Source: Laburnicola sp. R22_1 (lineage: Eukaryota > Ascomycota > Dothideomycetes > Pleosporales > Didymosphaeriaceae). Taken from it: 64,000 nucleotides of DNA. The DNA is taken from positions 1,302,001 to 1,366,000 of the forward strand of contig JACONQ010000004.1 of NCBI GenBank assembly GCA_014281115.1, written 5' to 3'. The notes under the pieces were generated by a model. The model worked only from the letters and a program-made list of their open reading frames with translations, made no database searches and was not told where the DNA came from. Shown here in pieces: positions 37,645-48,657 of the stretch. The stretch's first letter is position 1; every line of letters begins with the position of its first letter. Made by a program: the position numbers and the translations under genes.

Positions 37645-37887
37645 CATGGTAAGAAATCCATTATTAGCTGCTATTACACCTATCCCAACAACCTTACCTC
37701 TATAGCAGCTGCAACACTATAGGTATGTTAAGCGAGTCAATCAAGATCAAATTATCTTGACAAAAATTTACAGATTTGATTGTTTAGCTTATTAAAATAG
37801 CAGCGGAGACTCTTGTTTGGTTGAATTTGACCAAGTCAAACAAGATCAATCAAAATTTTGACGCATGCTTGATTACTGACAACTCTG

Positions 37888-40653
37888 CTTCCAACGTACA
37901 TCGGGATCATAATTGTACTGGTACTTGACATATTCGGACTCACAAGAGCCCTCTCGCCACTTGCCTAACTTGACAGTGCTCACCTTGGGATCACCGCCCG
38001 CGCGCGCAAGGGAGATGAAAAAACTCCAGTCCTTGGCCGGCTTGGGAGGATCGTGAAACTCTTGCAAATCGCTGGCCCAGTCCGTCGTGCCGGCCATTCC
38101 GAGGCTGGCGTACAGCTTCGTGCGGACGGCCTTTGTGCTCTCGCTCATGTAGCCGACCCACTGGTTGTTGTCGTAGACGAGGATGTCGCTGTTGCTGCTC
38201 GTGTCCAGAAACTGCGTCGTGACGCGGCTGTTCTGACGCTTGCCGCTGGCACCGCCGCGGATGATCTCATTGATCTCGGCGTCGGCGATGTAGCCTCCAG
38301 TGTCGGTACACCTGCCCGGCGTGGCGTACGAGGTTAGCCTGTCGCTGGTGAATTTGCAGTTGGGACCCTAACAGCCCGCTTTGGCCATTTGGAACGAGCG
38401 CCTATAGCTGGTGACACCGACGACAATCTTGTTGCTGGGAACGCCAGCCTTGGTGATCATGGCGAGCGATTGTCGGGTCTTAGTAAGATTGACTTGGCTG
38501 CGAAGACAGTTGCCGGATTCACAGTACTCCTGAGAGTACTCATTGTGCGCATCCCACTGGCCGTGAAGATCGTACGTCATGTAAATGATATAGTCGACTA
38601 CCTTGCTGATCTTTTCGATTGGAAACTGTTTCAGGTACCAGTACGATGCAGGGGCAGCGATGGCAACTGTCTTGCCGGGAAGCAGATTTTTAAGGACGGC
38701 AAGGAAAGCGAGGTAGTTAGGCCCATCTTCCTCCAAACCAGGGTCCGACATATTAGGAAGATCTGGTGCGCTAGGGTACTCCTAGTTGATGTCCACACCA
38801 TTAAGCTCTTGCTTAATAATAAAGTTAGTAATACTCTTCGCGGCCTTTACACAGTGAGCAGGCGTGACAGCCTCGCGGAAGATCCGGTACGTAGCATCGT
38901 CGTTGGAGAAAGCCCAGCCGCTGAAGGAAAGGATCCTCTTGGGCCCTTAGATGCGTGTGAACTCTTGAAACTGGTACGTGGCGAGCGTGTCGCTAACTGC
39001 GACCTCAAATTTTGGAGCCGGGGTTAGCGTGCCGAAACCAAAGTGAAGGTGAGTGTACTTCGACGCGTTAATCTGGAGGGCGTCCTAGTATAGGCACTTG
39101 CGGCCCATACTGTAGCCCTAGAAGTAGGCGAGCTTAATGCCACTGTTGCCAGTTCCCTTAATGATATCAACACCGCAGTTGGAGATACAGCCATAGGTGC
39201 CCTTCTTAGCAGTGCTAGGAGGGCCAGTATTAGTGTCAATACAAAAGTCCCTATTAACTCCGCACTGACCCCAGATGTTGCAGCATACGTTAAGGGGACA
39301 CAGGTTCATGTCAGCAATATTGGAGCCATCAGTGGGAGGCTTAGATCCTGGCTTCTAAGGGCCGCACTTGGCGTTATTAATAGCGTTGGGGAAGGGAGGA
39401 TCTCCCTCGCTAAGACACAAAACGACCTTGGCGAAGAGAGGTTCGCAACTAGAGAATCCCTATGTCTTTTTATTAAAACCCTTAAGCTCCTTTTAGGTCA
39501 GACTGTACTCGGCGGCGAGGTTGTCGCAGTTGTCGTCATCCTAAACAGTATACAAAAAGCACTTGCCGTCGACTAGCTTGGGCCGCCTATTAGGCAGGGT
39601 ACCGCTGGAGCAGCAAACCCACATCTTGGGCTTGACATTGTTACACTTAAGATCTGGGTTGTACTTTGTAAAGTCGCTAGCTAAGATTCCACACATGACC
39701 GCCAGCTCTAGGCAGCTGGTGCCAGACTAGGCCTGGACCAACCTGCACTCGGCACGCTCCTAGAGGACATTTGCATCTCCACAACAAGGGACATAACAAA
39801 GGACATGGGAGTAGGCTCTTGCAGATCTAGCCCTTGTGGTAGAGTTGCTTCCTGTTATAGAGTTGGCCAAGCGGCCATCAATTACAGAAGCGGTATAGGT
39901 GACTGTGCCAGCAAAGTCTTGCGACCCGCTAAAAGACAGGCACTTGGCATTAGCCTAAGATCGGATCGCGTTCTGGATGGGAGCGAAGGTGGCATTGCTA
40001 GTGACGACGACGCCGAAGATGTGAGTGCTGATAGACTTGTTATCGCACAGCTGCATGGCCAAGCTGGGCGAGGTGACATTGAGGTTATCAAAGTTGTCCT
40101 CAAACATTTGCAGGGCGGACTCGCTGAGGCCCTGGCGCCGCAGGCCCTGGCCGATGTAGACGCTAATGCTGGCTTGACCAGCGCGTCCGTAGAGTATGAA
40201 CGGTCTGTCCGTGGTGTTGGCATGGCCCTTGTCAATATATTCTCGCATTTGCTTAGCAAGAGCAGTGATCCTGGCTACAGCGAGGCTGAAAGCCTCTTCG
40301 AACTAGCCGAGCTCAAACTTGACTTGGGCAGGCCTAGCCACTTTAGCACTAGAGGAGATCCTGGCCATGGCTGGTGTGGCCTCCATGTTGTTAAAGTCTG
40401 AGCCAAAGGATGTACAAGCGGCAATGCGATGGCTGGAACCTCTGTTGTCGACAGAGTTGTACAGGTTGAAGCCATAGAATACGGTCTCTTTGCACCTCTT
40501 AATGAGGTTGAGATTGGGATAGACTGACCACTTGCCGGTATCAGGGCCAGCGTCTAAGCATCGGCCGGGACAAAAGTCCTAAGTCTGAACCAAGCCTGGC
40601 AGGACGGTCACCACGGCGGCAAGCGCCACCGCAAGCCGTGGTAGTGTCACCAT
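37888..40653 (-). pseudogene. chitinase part 1: signal peptide to GH18
   Basis: Starts MVTLPRLAVALAAVVTVLPG, a clear signal peptide (residues 1-24), then a TAG. Next come an N-terminal domain (CPGRCLDAGPDTGKWSVYPN), two LysM-like segments (about residues 305-410, for example YNPDLKCNNVKPKMWVCC and DNCDNLAAEYSLT), and a CBM18 chitin-binding motif (LCPLNVCCNIWGQCG, about 430-475). The GH18 domain begins near 495 (THLHFGFGTL). The catalytic DGxDxDWE signature reads N-G-V-D-I-N-stop-E at about residues 618-625 (38779-38800): two Asp-to-Asn changes and TGG-to-TAG at 38782-38784, with the catalytic Glu still present. YIIYMTYDLHGQWD is well preserved. The part ends at codon boundary RWK, where hAT copy 2 is inserted. 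Confidence 0.9.
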
Positions 40654-41472
40654 GATGCTATTGGAAGAACACTAAACAGAACGTTAGCAAATGCAAATTG
40701 TAAAGAGGTGGGGCGAGGGTAAAGCCATACCTGGATATTAAGTTGACTATAAACGGATATGAATAAATGAATGAATATGGATCGGAAAGACACCTGATGG
40801 CTAATCAGCAACTAATCGTCGCTTGCTGCTGCTGCTGGTGGACTACGTCTGATATTTACAGAGCGCGACGGACGCCATTTATTAACCTTAATCTGATGTT
40901 TAATTGCCAGTATTTAGTGGAGAGGTATGGCGAAGGAACTGTGCCACAGGAAGACGGACTTGCTAAAAAGACGTCTTGGCGCAAAATTAACATCTGCACA
41001 TCTAATAAGCTGTGCCTCATGGCCGCCTAAGTGGTGGGGTCGCTTTATTGTTATACGGCTCGCATAATAAGTCCTGGTTCGCGGGATTTGATTGTGAAGA
41101 TGCCTCGGCTATAAGGAAGCAACTTTATAGAGTATTAGGGTCCTTGACAAAGTTCGGTAACATTTTGCCAAGAAGCAGCATCGCGTGATGCAGGCGACAG
41201 TTCTATAACTTAACAAGAAGATGTATGTACATGTAAGCTAACATAAGTGATTAAATGACAAAAAGACTGTGCAGTTTGAAGTATTTCAGCCAAGTACAAG
41301 ATATTAAAACCCCTGCCTGCATCTCTTTACCCTCACAAATAAGCCGGCCTTATGCAGGGGAGAATTATGAGATGGTGCCGTCACTGCCGTGCCGTACGTA
41401 AAGAATGTAATCCAATGGGGGCTTGTTACTTTGCCAAGACGAACAGACGCGAGTCGGCGCATATAGGCCCAA
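40654..41472. other. intergenic between chitinase and DUF7136-like gene
   Basis: Holds the 5' flank of the chitinase and the 3' flank of the upstream gene, both on the minus strand. The frame at 40767-41030 has no domain and unusual Cys/Trp composition (VACCCCWWTT), so it is not called. Confidence 0.5.
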
Positions 41473-42276
41473 TCAAGCGAGGAAAAGAGCAGCACCGAAA
41501 ACCGCGGCGAGGGTAGAAACTCCTGCAACAGCAAATCTGGGATTGGCGAGACCGCCCTTCGGACACTCGCTCGGCTGGTTCAGACCCCTGCACTTCTCCT
41601 TGAGGTCAACGGCGGCCATACTCTCGACTGTAGCCTTGTCGATCTCGACTTTGCAGGGGTTCGAGATTGGTGTGGGGGACGAAGAGCCCAGAACCGCACA
41701 GGTCTCATGTGCCGAGGATCCGGTCGCAGCCTCGAGTGTCTTGTCAGTCACGTCGATGCCCACTCCCGCGTTCGGGCAGTTCTCGCTATTGCCGTTGTTA
41801 GTGGCGGCCACGAGGTCCGCCTTTTCGCCACTCGCTCTGATCTCAAAGTCGACCAAGAAGTTGTCTGTGTAGTTGCGCGCCAGGCCGACCTCTGTGTGGC
41901 TCTGGTCGCACGACGTCCAGCTCGGCTGCCAGAGGACGCGAAGCTTGCTCTCGCCTCCAACCTTGAAACGGGTCCACAAAAGATAGGGGTTGTGCTCTGA
42001 GGCGCTGGTCCAGTTGAACTCGTGGGCGCTGTCAATGAGTAGTTCGACATCCCCGGTCAAGTTGAGGACCTGGTACAAGATGAAGGGCTTGAGATGCTCA
42101 GCCAGCTTGGGGTTCTGGACGGCGAATACAATAGGGAAGTCATCTGCGGGCGAATACGTGGCGTTGGTACGGGGGAAAGCCAGACCGATATCCAGGACAC
42201 CGGCGGCTCTGGCGACGGCGCCGAAGTAGCCAGAGGCACCTACGAGGGCCCATATGGACTGGGAAGCCAGGCGCAT
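41473..42276 (-). CDS. secreted, probably GPI-anchored DUF7136-like protein (intact)
   Basis: 267 residues. The start is set at the ATG at 42276 because it begins a good signal peptide (MRLASQSIWALVGASGYFG..ARA); an upstream in-frame extension to 42450 is Gln-rich (LKGLQQQQQQRQQ) and would bury it. The mature part begins VLDIGLAFPRTNATYSPADD and has FPIVFAVQNPKLAEHLKPF, a pattern of the fungal DUF7136 family, several N-glycosylation sequons (NAT, NLT, NWT, NYT) and about six cysteines. The C-terminus NPRFAVAGVSTLAAVFGAAL is hydrophobic, as in a GPI signal. No stop or frame lesion. Function unknown; a cell-surface or wall role is inference. It is the only clearly intact host gene in the window, sitting upstream of the dead chitinase. 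Confidence 0.82.
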   Translation of the reverse strand: MRLASQSIWALVGASGYFGAVARAAGVLDIGLAFPRTNATYSPADDFPIVFAVQNPKLAEHLKPFILYQVLNLTGDVELLIDSAHEFNWTSASEHNPYLLWTRFKVGGESKLRVLWQPSWTSCDQSHTEVGLARNYTDNFLVDFEIRASGEKADLVAATNNGNSENCPNAGVGIDVTDKTLEAATGSSAHETCAVLGSSSPTPISNPCKVEIDKATVESMAAVDLKEKCRGLNQPSECPKGGLANPRFAVAGVSTLAAVFGAALFLA

Positions 42277-42779
42277 GGCGGAAAGCGGACCACGGGCTTT
42301 GTTTGCGTTTGTGATTAGCCTTACTAACAATATAATTAATAACTGTCTAACTACTATTTGCTGCCTCTGCTGCTGTTGCTGCTGCAGTCCTTTTAGGGAT
42401 AACCTTGCTAGGACGCTATTAGCAAGAATAGGTGTAAAATTGGGCGACAAACACGCGGCACAGCTTTAAGTTGAAATCACAGCGCTTAGTGTCTCGGCCG
42501 GGGCGGACCGCCTGGCTGTCTTGGCGCGCTTGGCGCGCGGCAATGTGCCGAGAGCCGTTCCCCTTGCAGGAGGCGGATGCAGCCTAGAATGAGTCCGCCG
42601 GGTGGCGTACCGCGTTCTGGGCCAGCGGTATCAGATCTGGTGCTGTTGATTAAGCTCGGCTATATAGATTCCGCGCACATAGGGTTTCCGCGCATCCCAC
42701 CCAAACACGCACCCCTCAGAAAACACGCGATATCTCCTAACGCTCTATTACAATTGCCACGTAGTATACATAGACTGTA
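42277..42779. other. upstream flank of DUF7136-like gene
   Basis: No gene. Contains CTGCTGTTGCTGCTGCTG-type triplets near 42365-42390 that create the Gln-rich upstream extension on the minus strand. The plus frame at 42577-42780 has no recognisable domain. Confidence 0.45.
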
Positions 42780-43230
42780 GAGTAGCTGCTGCTATAGCTG
42801 CTGCTACTGTTTCTGCAGCTCTTTCTATAGTGGATCTACTCTATTAAGCAGCTGAAGCCTTAGCTGCGCGCATAGCCTCTATAATAGTCTCTACTTCTGC
42901 AAAGCGTTGATTTAGGTCTATCTGAACGCGCTTTTGTAGCCGGTAAGAGCTAGCAGTCTGTAGATAATACTCAGGCGTCTTTTCTCTAATTCTAGCCCTG
43001 CAGCTCTAGCATTCGCAGCTGCTAGTGCCTTACCTGCTTTTTGTAGGAGGAGCCAGGTCCTACAACCTAGGTTTTCGAGGCTCTGGACGTCGCGCTGCGC
43101 TAAGTAGAGATCCCAAGGGCCTTAAGGGGTAGAGAGGAAGCTCTAAGGCTGCTGCTGAGGCTGCTGCTAAGGCGTAGGCGTTGTGGGCCTCTGAGAGACC
43201 TGCGACAAGCTAAGTACGTGATTAATGTTA
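42780..43230 (-). pseudogene. fragment of a DDE transposase tail
   Basis: The minus frame reads QRPTTPTP, several stop-for-Gln codons, then WDLYLAQRDVQSLENLGC and LLLQKAGKALAAANARAAGL, followed by LELEKRRLS. A Thr/Pro/Gln-rich linker followed by an Ala/Leu/Glu helix is usual for the C-terminal tails of fungal pogo/Fot1 transposases. No core or inverted repeats are found nearby. Could also be an unrelated coiled-coil gene. Confidence 0.35.
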
Positions 43231-43368
43231 AATGGGCAGATACCAGCAGCCTGCCAACCAGCTCAAATCACACGCTCTGTGAAGCCTTCCTCCCTAGCTT
43301 AATAGTAGCAGGCAATAAAGCGCTCCTTCTTAATGGGCGCGGCGTCGTTAAGCGATGCGAGCTCCTGG

Positions 43369-43499
43369 TGAAGAAAGTGGAATGTAATGTTTTTGGATTG
43401 AGCTGATCGGAAGATCTGCTATATAGCACTATTACATAATAGTGTGTAAACAATGAGACGACCAGCACCTGCCAGGTGCCCCAAGGGCTCCTGCCAACA
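43369..43499 (-). repeat. 3' LTR of copia at 43369-48657
   Basis: On the plus strand TGAAGAAAGTGG ... CTCCTGCCAACA, with intact TG and CA ends. Confidence 0.88.
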
Positions 43500-43639
43500 G
43501 TCCTCCCAGCTGGAGGTGCTGGAAATAGGTGTGAATGTTCCATAGTACAAGAATACCATGAGCATGGTTTACCAGTATTAATAACGATTAGTGTCCTCCC
43601 AAACTAGCTACCAGCAGCGATCAGCATCCACCAGAGAAT

Positions 43640-46600
43640 GCCATGTCCGGGGTAGGATGCGTGCCAGACCAGATACATCCTATCAATGTAGAAAGTGTAG
43701 GCAACGGCAATGCTTTCGTACACAGATCAGCCAGGTTTTCCTTCGATGGAACATGTTGAATTTCGAATTCGCGGCCTAGGTAGCGTTCCCGAATAAAGTG
43801 GTAGTGAATAGCAATATGCTTGGTGCGTGTTGAGATTTTATAATTGCGAATAAGTAATAATGCAGCTTTATTGTCAACTAAAAGGCGATAGCGAGCCTTC
43901 TGCAGGATTATCTCTTTAAGGGCCTGTCGTGTCCAGAGCAGATGTGCGGCGGCGGCAGATGCGGCTATATATTCTGCCTTAGCTGTGCTGCAAGCGACTA
44001 AAGCTTGTCGCTTGCATAACTATGTAAGGGTGGAACTATCTAATTTGAGTATAAAGCCTAAGAAGGATTTGGCATTGTCTAGGTTAGATCTAAATAAGGC
44101 GTCTAAGTACATTACTACATTAATGTCCCCGCTATTAAGTGTAGGGATAATGTCCAAGAAGCGTTTTAAACCTTGGATGTAGCGCAGCACTTAAAAAGCA
44201 ATCTTAAGATATTATTTAGATAGATTCGTATTGTATGAGCCTAGTATGCTAACCGGATAGGACAGGTTAGGTCGAGAGACAATAGCTAGGAAGTTAAGGG
44301 ATCTAATTACTAACTAATAGAGCTTTTGTCGCTCAATGTTAATAGGGATGTCTGACAATGTCTGGGGCGGAAATGCGTTAGGGTCTAGTGGAGTTTTGCG
44401 GAGGTTGCAGTCCTCTATGCTGTATTGCTGGAGCACTGCGCGTGCGTACGTGGTCTGATACAGACAAACGCCAATAGGATTAAGATATTTAATTTCTAAT
44501 CCTAATAGCATTGTAGGTCGACCTAAATCCTTAAATGAAAAGCGTTTAGTAGCAGCGAATAGAAAGGAGTTAATAAATGTATTAGCTCCCGCTATTAGGA
44601 TGTTGTTAACGTAGATGCTAAGTATAGGTCCTTTACTAATAAATACGCAAGAATCGAACACTGCCTAGTAAAATCTGTATTGTTTAAGGAAGTTAGACAG
44701 CACCTTATACTATTCTTAACTAGATTGCTTACGGCCATAGAGGGATTTTAGCAACTGCAGCACTAATGTGCTATTTGGTTTGCCAACTTTAGGAGGGCAG
44801 CGCGCGTAGATAAGATATTGTAGTAGTTTATTAAGGTATATAGTGTCGAAATTAATTAATCGCAGCTGCCAGCGGCGACACAATGCCACCTAGAAGATTA
44901 GGCAGAGCAATTTATAGCGAGCTATAGGTAAGTAAGTATTAAGGTAGTTAATTCTAGGGCGCTGTAAGAATCCTTGTGCGACAATTCTTGCTTTGCGCCT
45001 AATGACTTTGCCTTTCTTATTTTGCTTAGTGTTGAAAACCCATCTCGTGCCTACTAGTTTCGCGTTAGCTAGTATTTTACTCCTATTAACCACCTTCTAA
45101 GTGTGGTTGTTAATGTGTGCCTATAGTTCTTAATTAACTGTATTTTACTATAGCGGTCTGCAAGCAACTGCGTCTAAGTATATAGATAGCGTGTCCTTAT
45201 TAATAAATGTAGTGGCACTGTATTCTATAAGATAAACGCTATTATCCACAGCAATATTTGCCCAAGTATCGCACTAAGTAAGTGTAATATTAGTCTCTTC
45301 GCCATATCTTATAGGCGCTCTTGTTGGTCTGCTAGTGCGAGTAGTGTAGTTTGCAGAGTTTGTAGGTGACATTTCTAAAATTCCGCGTGTAGAACGTGGT
45401 AGTCTAGACCTATTAGTGCGTGTAGGGAGCGCGCGTAAGACGCGCAGTGTAGACGCGTAAGGTACGCGTCGCGTATTTAGAGAACGCGTAGGTAATACTA
45501 TTCCTAGTTGTGGAAATTGCGTTCGCTGTCCTTATAATGTAGATATTGGGGCTATAAAGCGCGGAGGCCCTATATTAATTGCATTTGTCCTAGGTAATAT
45601 TATAGTAGGTATTTTATTTAAATTAGGGGCCTCTGTCTCTCTAGAGTTGAGTTTAGACGTTACTATAGGGAGAGTATGTTTGGAAGAAATACTAGTTAAT
45701 GCTAAAATAATGCCATCCTTATTAGACACCTATAAAAAGTATAGAGGTGCCTTAAAGGAAGTATAGGCCTCAAACTTAACGTCGCGAGACTTAATAATTA
45801 TGTTGCACGCAGGTATATAAATGCGCGATATTTTAGTGTTATTTTTATAATCTACAAATATTCTAACCTTAGCGCAGTGTAGAAGCTTACTAGACACAGC
45901 TTAAGCCTTAATAGGGATGTGCACATAGGCCTTAATACTAAATAGTTTAAGATGCTTTATAGATAGTTTCTTTTTCCTAAGCAGCTTATAAGGTGTGCGC
46001 TTTAGCTAGTTAGCCAAATAAGGGGTGATAGATGCTAGAAAGCAGGCTGTTGCTATGGCCTTAGCCCATAGGAACAGTAAGGTATTATTATTAAGTATGG
46101 AACGCGCTGTCTGTATAAGGATGCGATTGAACTGTTCTGGGACACTATTTAATGCGTGGGTGTAGGGTGAAGTGATATTGTGGATATAGCCTTTTTCTGC
46201 CATAAATTGCGTAAGATTTTTGTTAATGTATTTACTACTATTGTCGCTCTTAAAGCAAAGGAATATGCGGGTGAGGTTATTGTGTTTAAGCTTCTAGGGT
46301 CTAAATTGCTTTTTAATATAGTTTACAAAATTCTTAATAGCTTAAGGCGCGTTAGACTTTTTCTTAAGAAAGCGCACCTATAGAAATTAGGTGCAGTTAT
46401 TAATAAATAATATATAATACTAATTGCCACTAAGGCTCTTGCGTGCAAATTTCCCAGAGAGGTCTAAGTGTATAACCTTAAGGGGTTTAGTCTTCTAGAG
46501 GTTGTCTGGTCCTGCGACGGGTTTAGAATGCGTAGATTTAGATAATTTGTAAGTACTATAGTTAAATCCTATAAGTATGTCTAGGACAAGGTACCTGTTA

Positions 46601-48288
46601 TAATAGATTTGCTTAGGGTTAGAAATTAAACAATATCTAAATGCGTAGTGGAACTCCTTAAAAGAACTAAAGAATGCGCTTTCTAACAGTGTGCCATCCT
46701 CCCCCAGTCTATCCTCTTGCTCCTAGGAGCTTAGAGGGCCTGTATGTATAGATTTAATTAAGGGTGGATTGTACGCAGTGTCTTTAATAATAGGGTTAAT
46801 ATCGCGCGATGTCGCGTACGCCGCCGATGCAGCAGATTGTAAGGCAATATTAGAGATATTTTTAGTCTGAATTCTAATTACCCTATTCGCATGTCTCGCC
46901 CACAGCACGGTGCAGTTATAGTGAGACAAAAATAGATCGTTCTTAATAGCGTACATTTGGAATCTATTTTACATATAGGCCTATAAAAATAGGCGTGTGT
47001 AGTATAATTCACTACTATAGAGAGTGTTAGTTAGCTTTACAATACGTGTCAACCTATTAGGCAGATAATAGTAAAGGTGGATGTCTCTAATTCTGTAAAT
47101 AGGTAGCTAAATGCCGCCTGTAATTGTGATAGTACTCTTTCCTAGTTTAAGGTTAGTGAAGTTATTAATATAGCCTAACATATATTATAAGGCACTAGTG
47201 TTAAATAGCCAAATAGTAGAATTAGAAGTAGAGGGTTACTAAATTAAAACTACATAAGCACTTATATTGTTAGAATGGGGTTGTTTGCCATTTGTATTAA
47301 GAAGCGTTAATGGCAATAAGGTTAAATTAATGTACGTGGTAGAAAAAGCCACAATGTTAGTGCCGCTGTTGTTATCCTTAGATTCAGATTCTATAGTAGC
47401 AGTGTTATTAGCCTTCTGCTTCTTCGCCTTCTTTAGTGCAGCTTTCTTTAGCTGCTGTGCTAACTTCTTCTACTAAGCCTACTTGTGTTTCTAAAGCTTA
47501 TTGCAGTTAGTGTAGATATAACTAACAAAAGTTAGATTATGCTTACAGCACTAGGTGCATTCTGCCTATAACCCTCTGCGTTAAGCAGAGCGTGCAGCAG
47601 TCTGGCGGGCAGAGTATACTAGCGACAAGGCATCGCTGTCCAGCGAGAACTTCTCTAAGATGTCTAGGATTTTAGGTTCAATGTCTTAAAATCTAGTAAG
47701 GTTTCTAGTTAACAAATTATTAATTACATTGTCTATTGTGTCTGGCAAGATAGCAAGGAAAAAGAAGCCCTTAACCTTATCTAACTAGAATATTATCCTT
47801 ATAGCAATAGCGATAGACTGTGTAGAGGAGGCTGCGCGTTTCGCAATTTAGGTCCACTATTAGTGGAATTTATCTAGATAAACGCGAATGTTATCCCTGT
47901 CCTTATAGCGCAGATTTATAAGGCTACGAAATAGTAGGATAGAGAAATTACTAGTGTCGCGATTAAATCGATTTGAGAGGTATTTCTAGGTAGTGGGAGA
48001 TGTTTCGCAGTTAGTAATAGCTATAGTAAGGTTATTATAAACTAAGGAGAGGATTATTACTATTGCCTTATTATTATCAGCGTCCTAGGCATTAATGGCA
48101 GCGGTGTTTTCCTTAGTTGCTGGAGAAACTACTGTAGAGCGAGTCTTCTTTTTCGAAATAACAGGCTAGAGGCCTGCGTACCTGAACGCAATTTGCCATG
48201 CGGAGCGGTATTTAGGAAAGTTGTCACCCCGAGCAGACAGCTTAGGTAGAGATGAAGGATCGAGCTTGAATTGGAACGTTAAGGCCAT
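43640..48288 (-). pseudogene. copia gag-pol relic, second copy
   Basis: Begins at the ATG at 48288 (MALTFQFKLDPSSLPKL, then WQIAFRYAGL), a typical gag start. Recognisable in order: gag helices, pre-integrase segment (CTVLWARHANRV), integrase (GYIHNITSPYTHALNSVPEQ, where the HALN..E pattern keeps the catalytic Glu), reverse transcriptase (AKLVGTRWVFNTKQNKKGKV; polymerase motif YVNNILIAG where YVDDILIAG is usual, so an Asp is lost), then RNase H (AEYIAASAAAAHLLWTRQAL and HVPSKENLADL). Stops abound throughout. The Asp-to-Asn in the polymerase motif is again a TpG-to-TpA type change. Confidence 0.87.
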
Positions 48289-48511
48289 AATGTGACAATA
48301 TTACTAACGCTAAGTGTGTAGGTTGATGATGCTGCTGGTAAGGTGATGCTGGGTGGCAGCTATTAGTAGTGGCGAATTCTGCAAAGTAGTGGGACAACTA
48401 GTGGGGCTGCAGTAGTAGATGCAGCGGTAGTTGAGCATGCAGCAGTATGCAGGGCGGTTAAGAGGCAATTAAAAGACAATTAAGTTGCCACAATAACAGT
48501 GCAGCGAAATT

Positions 48512-48526
48512 GCCGGGCTCATAACC
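48512..48526 (-). other. primer binding site, tRNA-Met anticodon-arm type
   Basis: The plus strand next to the 5' LTR reads GCCGGGCTCATAACC, the anticodon stem-loop of a tRNA-Met (CAT anticodon). The minus-strand RNA would pair with it. This fits half-tRNA priming as known for Drosophila copia, and agrees with the site in the 7.0-12.6 kb copia. Confidence 0.75.
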
Positions 48527-48657
48527 TAAAGAAAGTGGAATGTAATGTTTTTGGATTAAGCTAATTAGAAGATCTGCTATATAGCACTATTACATAATAG
48601 TGTGTAAACAATAAGACGACTAGCACCTGCCAGGTGCCCTAAGGGCTCCTGCCAATA
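48527..48657 (-). repeat. 5' LTR of copia at 43369-48657
   Basis: 131 bp matching the left LTR; its ends have become TA...TA and internal differences are C/T and G/A, the expected RIP types. Confidence 0.87.

Larger units (their letters stand above)
32544..37887 (-). mobile_element. hAT DNA transposon, copy 2 (RIP-degraded, minus, with nested pogo)
   Basis: Ends CAGAGTTGTCAA at left and TTGACAACTCTG-like (CTGACAACTCTG) at right, with a perfect 8-bp target duplication CTTCCAAC (32536-32543, 37888-37895). Same family as copy 1: the end sequences and transposase match. A pogo element (35544-37644) sits between the transposase start and the right end. Without it the element would be about 3.24 kb, close to copy 1. 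Confidence 0.92.
25125..40653 (-). pseudogene. secreted LysM/CBM18/GH18 chitinase gene split into four pieces by three transposons
   Basis: One gene, read on the minus strand from ATG at 40653 to TAA at 25125-25127. Its parts are 40653-37888, 32535-31224, 27544-27398 and 25354-25125, counting each target duplication once. These sum to 4,455 bases, exactly 1,485 codons, and all parts stay in one frame, so no intron is needed. Known: fungal subgroup C (killer-toxin-alpha-like) chitinases have the order signal peptide, N-terminal domain, LysM, CBM18, GH18, long C-terminal region, and a length near 1,500 residues; they degrade chitin. Intruders: hAT copy 2 (8-bp duplication CTTCCAAC), hAT copy 1 (GGTAGTAG) and a Tc1-type element (TA). 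The gene is also riddled with in-frame TAG/TAA codons, mostly at CAG or TGG sites. No active enzyme can be produced. Confidence 0.9.
43369..48657 (-). mobile_element. Ty1/copia LTR retrotransposon, second RIP-degraded copy (minus)
   Basis: 131-bp LTRs at both ends; target duplication CCTGG (43364-43368) and CCTGA (48658-48662), the last base being a G-to-A change. The minus orientation follows from the primer site beside the right LTR and from gag at the right. A purine tract (GGGAGGAC on the minus strand) abuts the left LTR. The LTR sequence is unrelated to the other two copias, so this is a separate family. Confidence 0.9.

Noticed and set aside
38389..40401. Plus-strand frames of 198 and 212 codons
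   Set aside because: Antisense shadows of the chitinase, whose minus frame holds the signal peptide, LysM, CBM18 and GH18 motifs.
42277..42450. Longer N-terminus for the DUF7136-like protein
   Set aside because: The extension is low-complexity poly-Gln and would place the signal peptide internally.
48511..48526. A tRNA-Met gene beside the copia LTR
   Set aside because: Only the anticodon-arm segment is present, with no acceptor or T arm; the position next to the LTR makes it a primer site.
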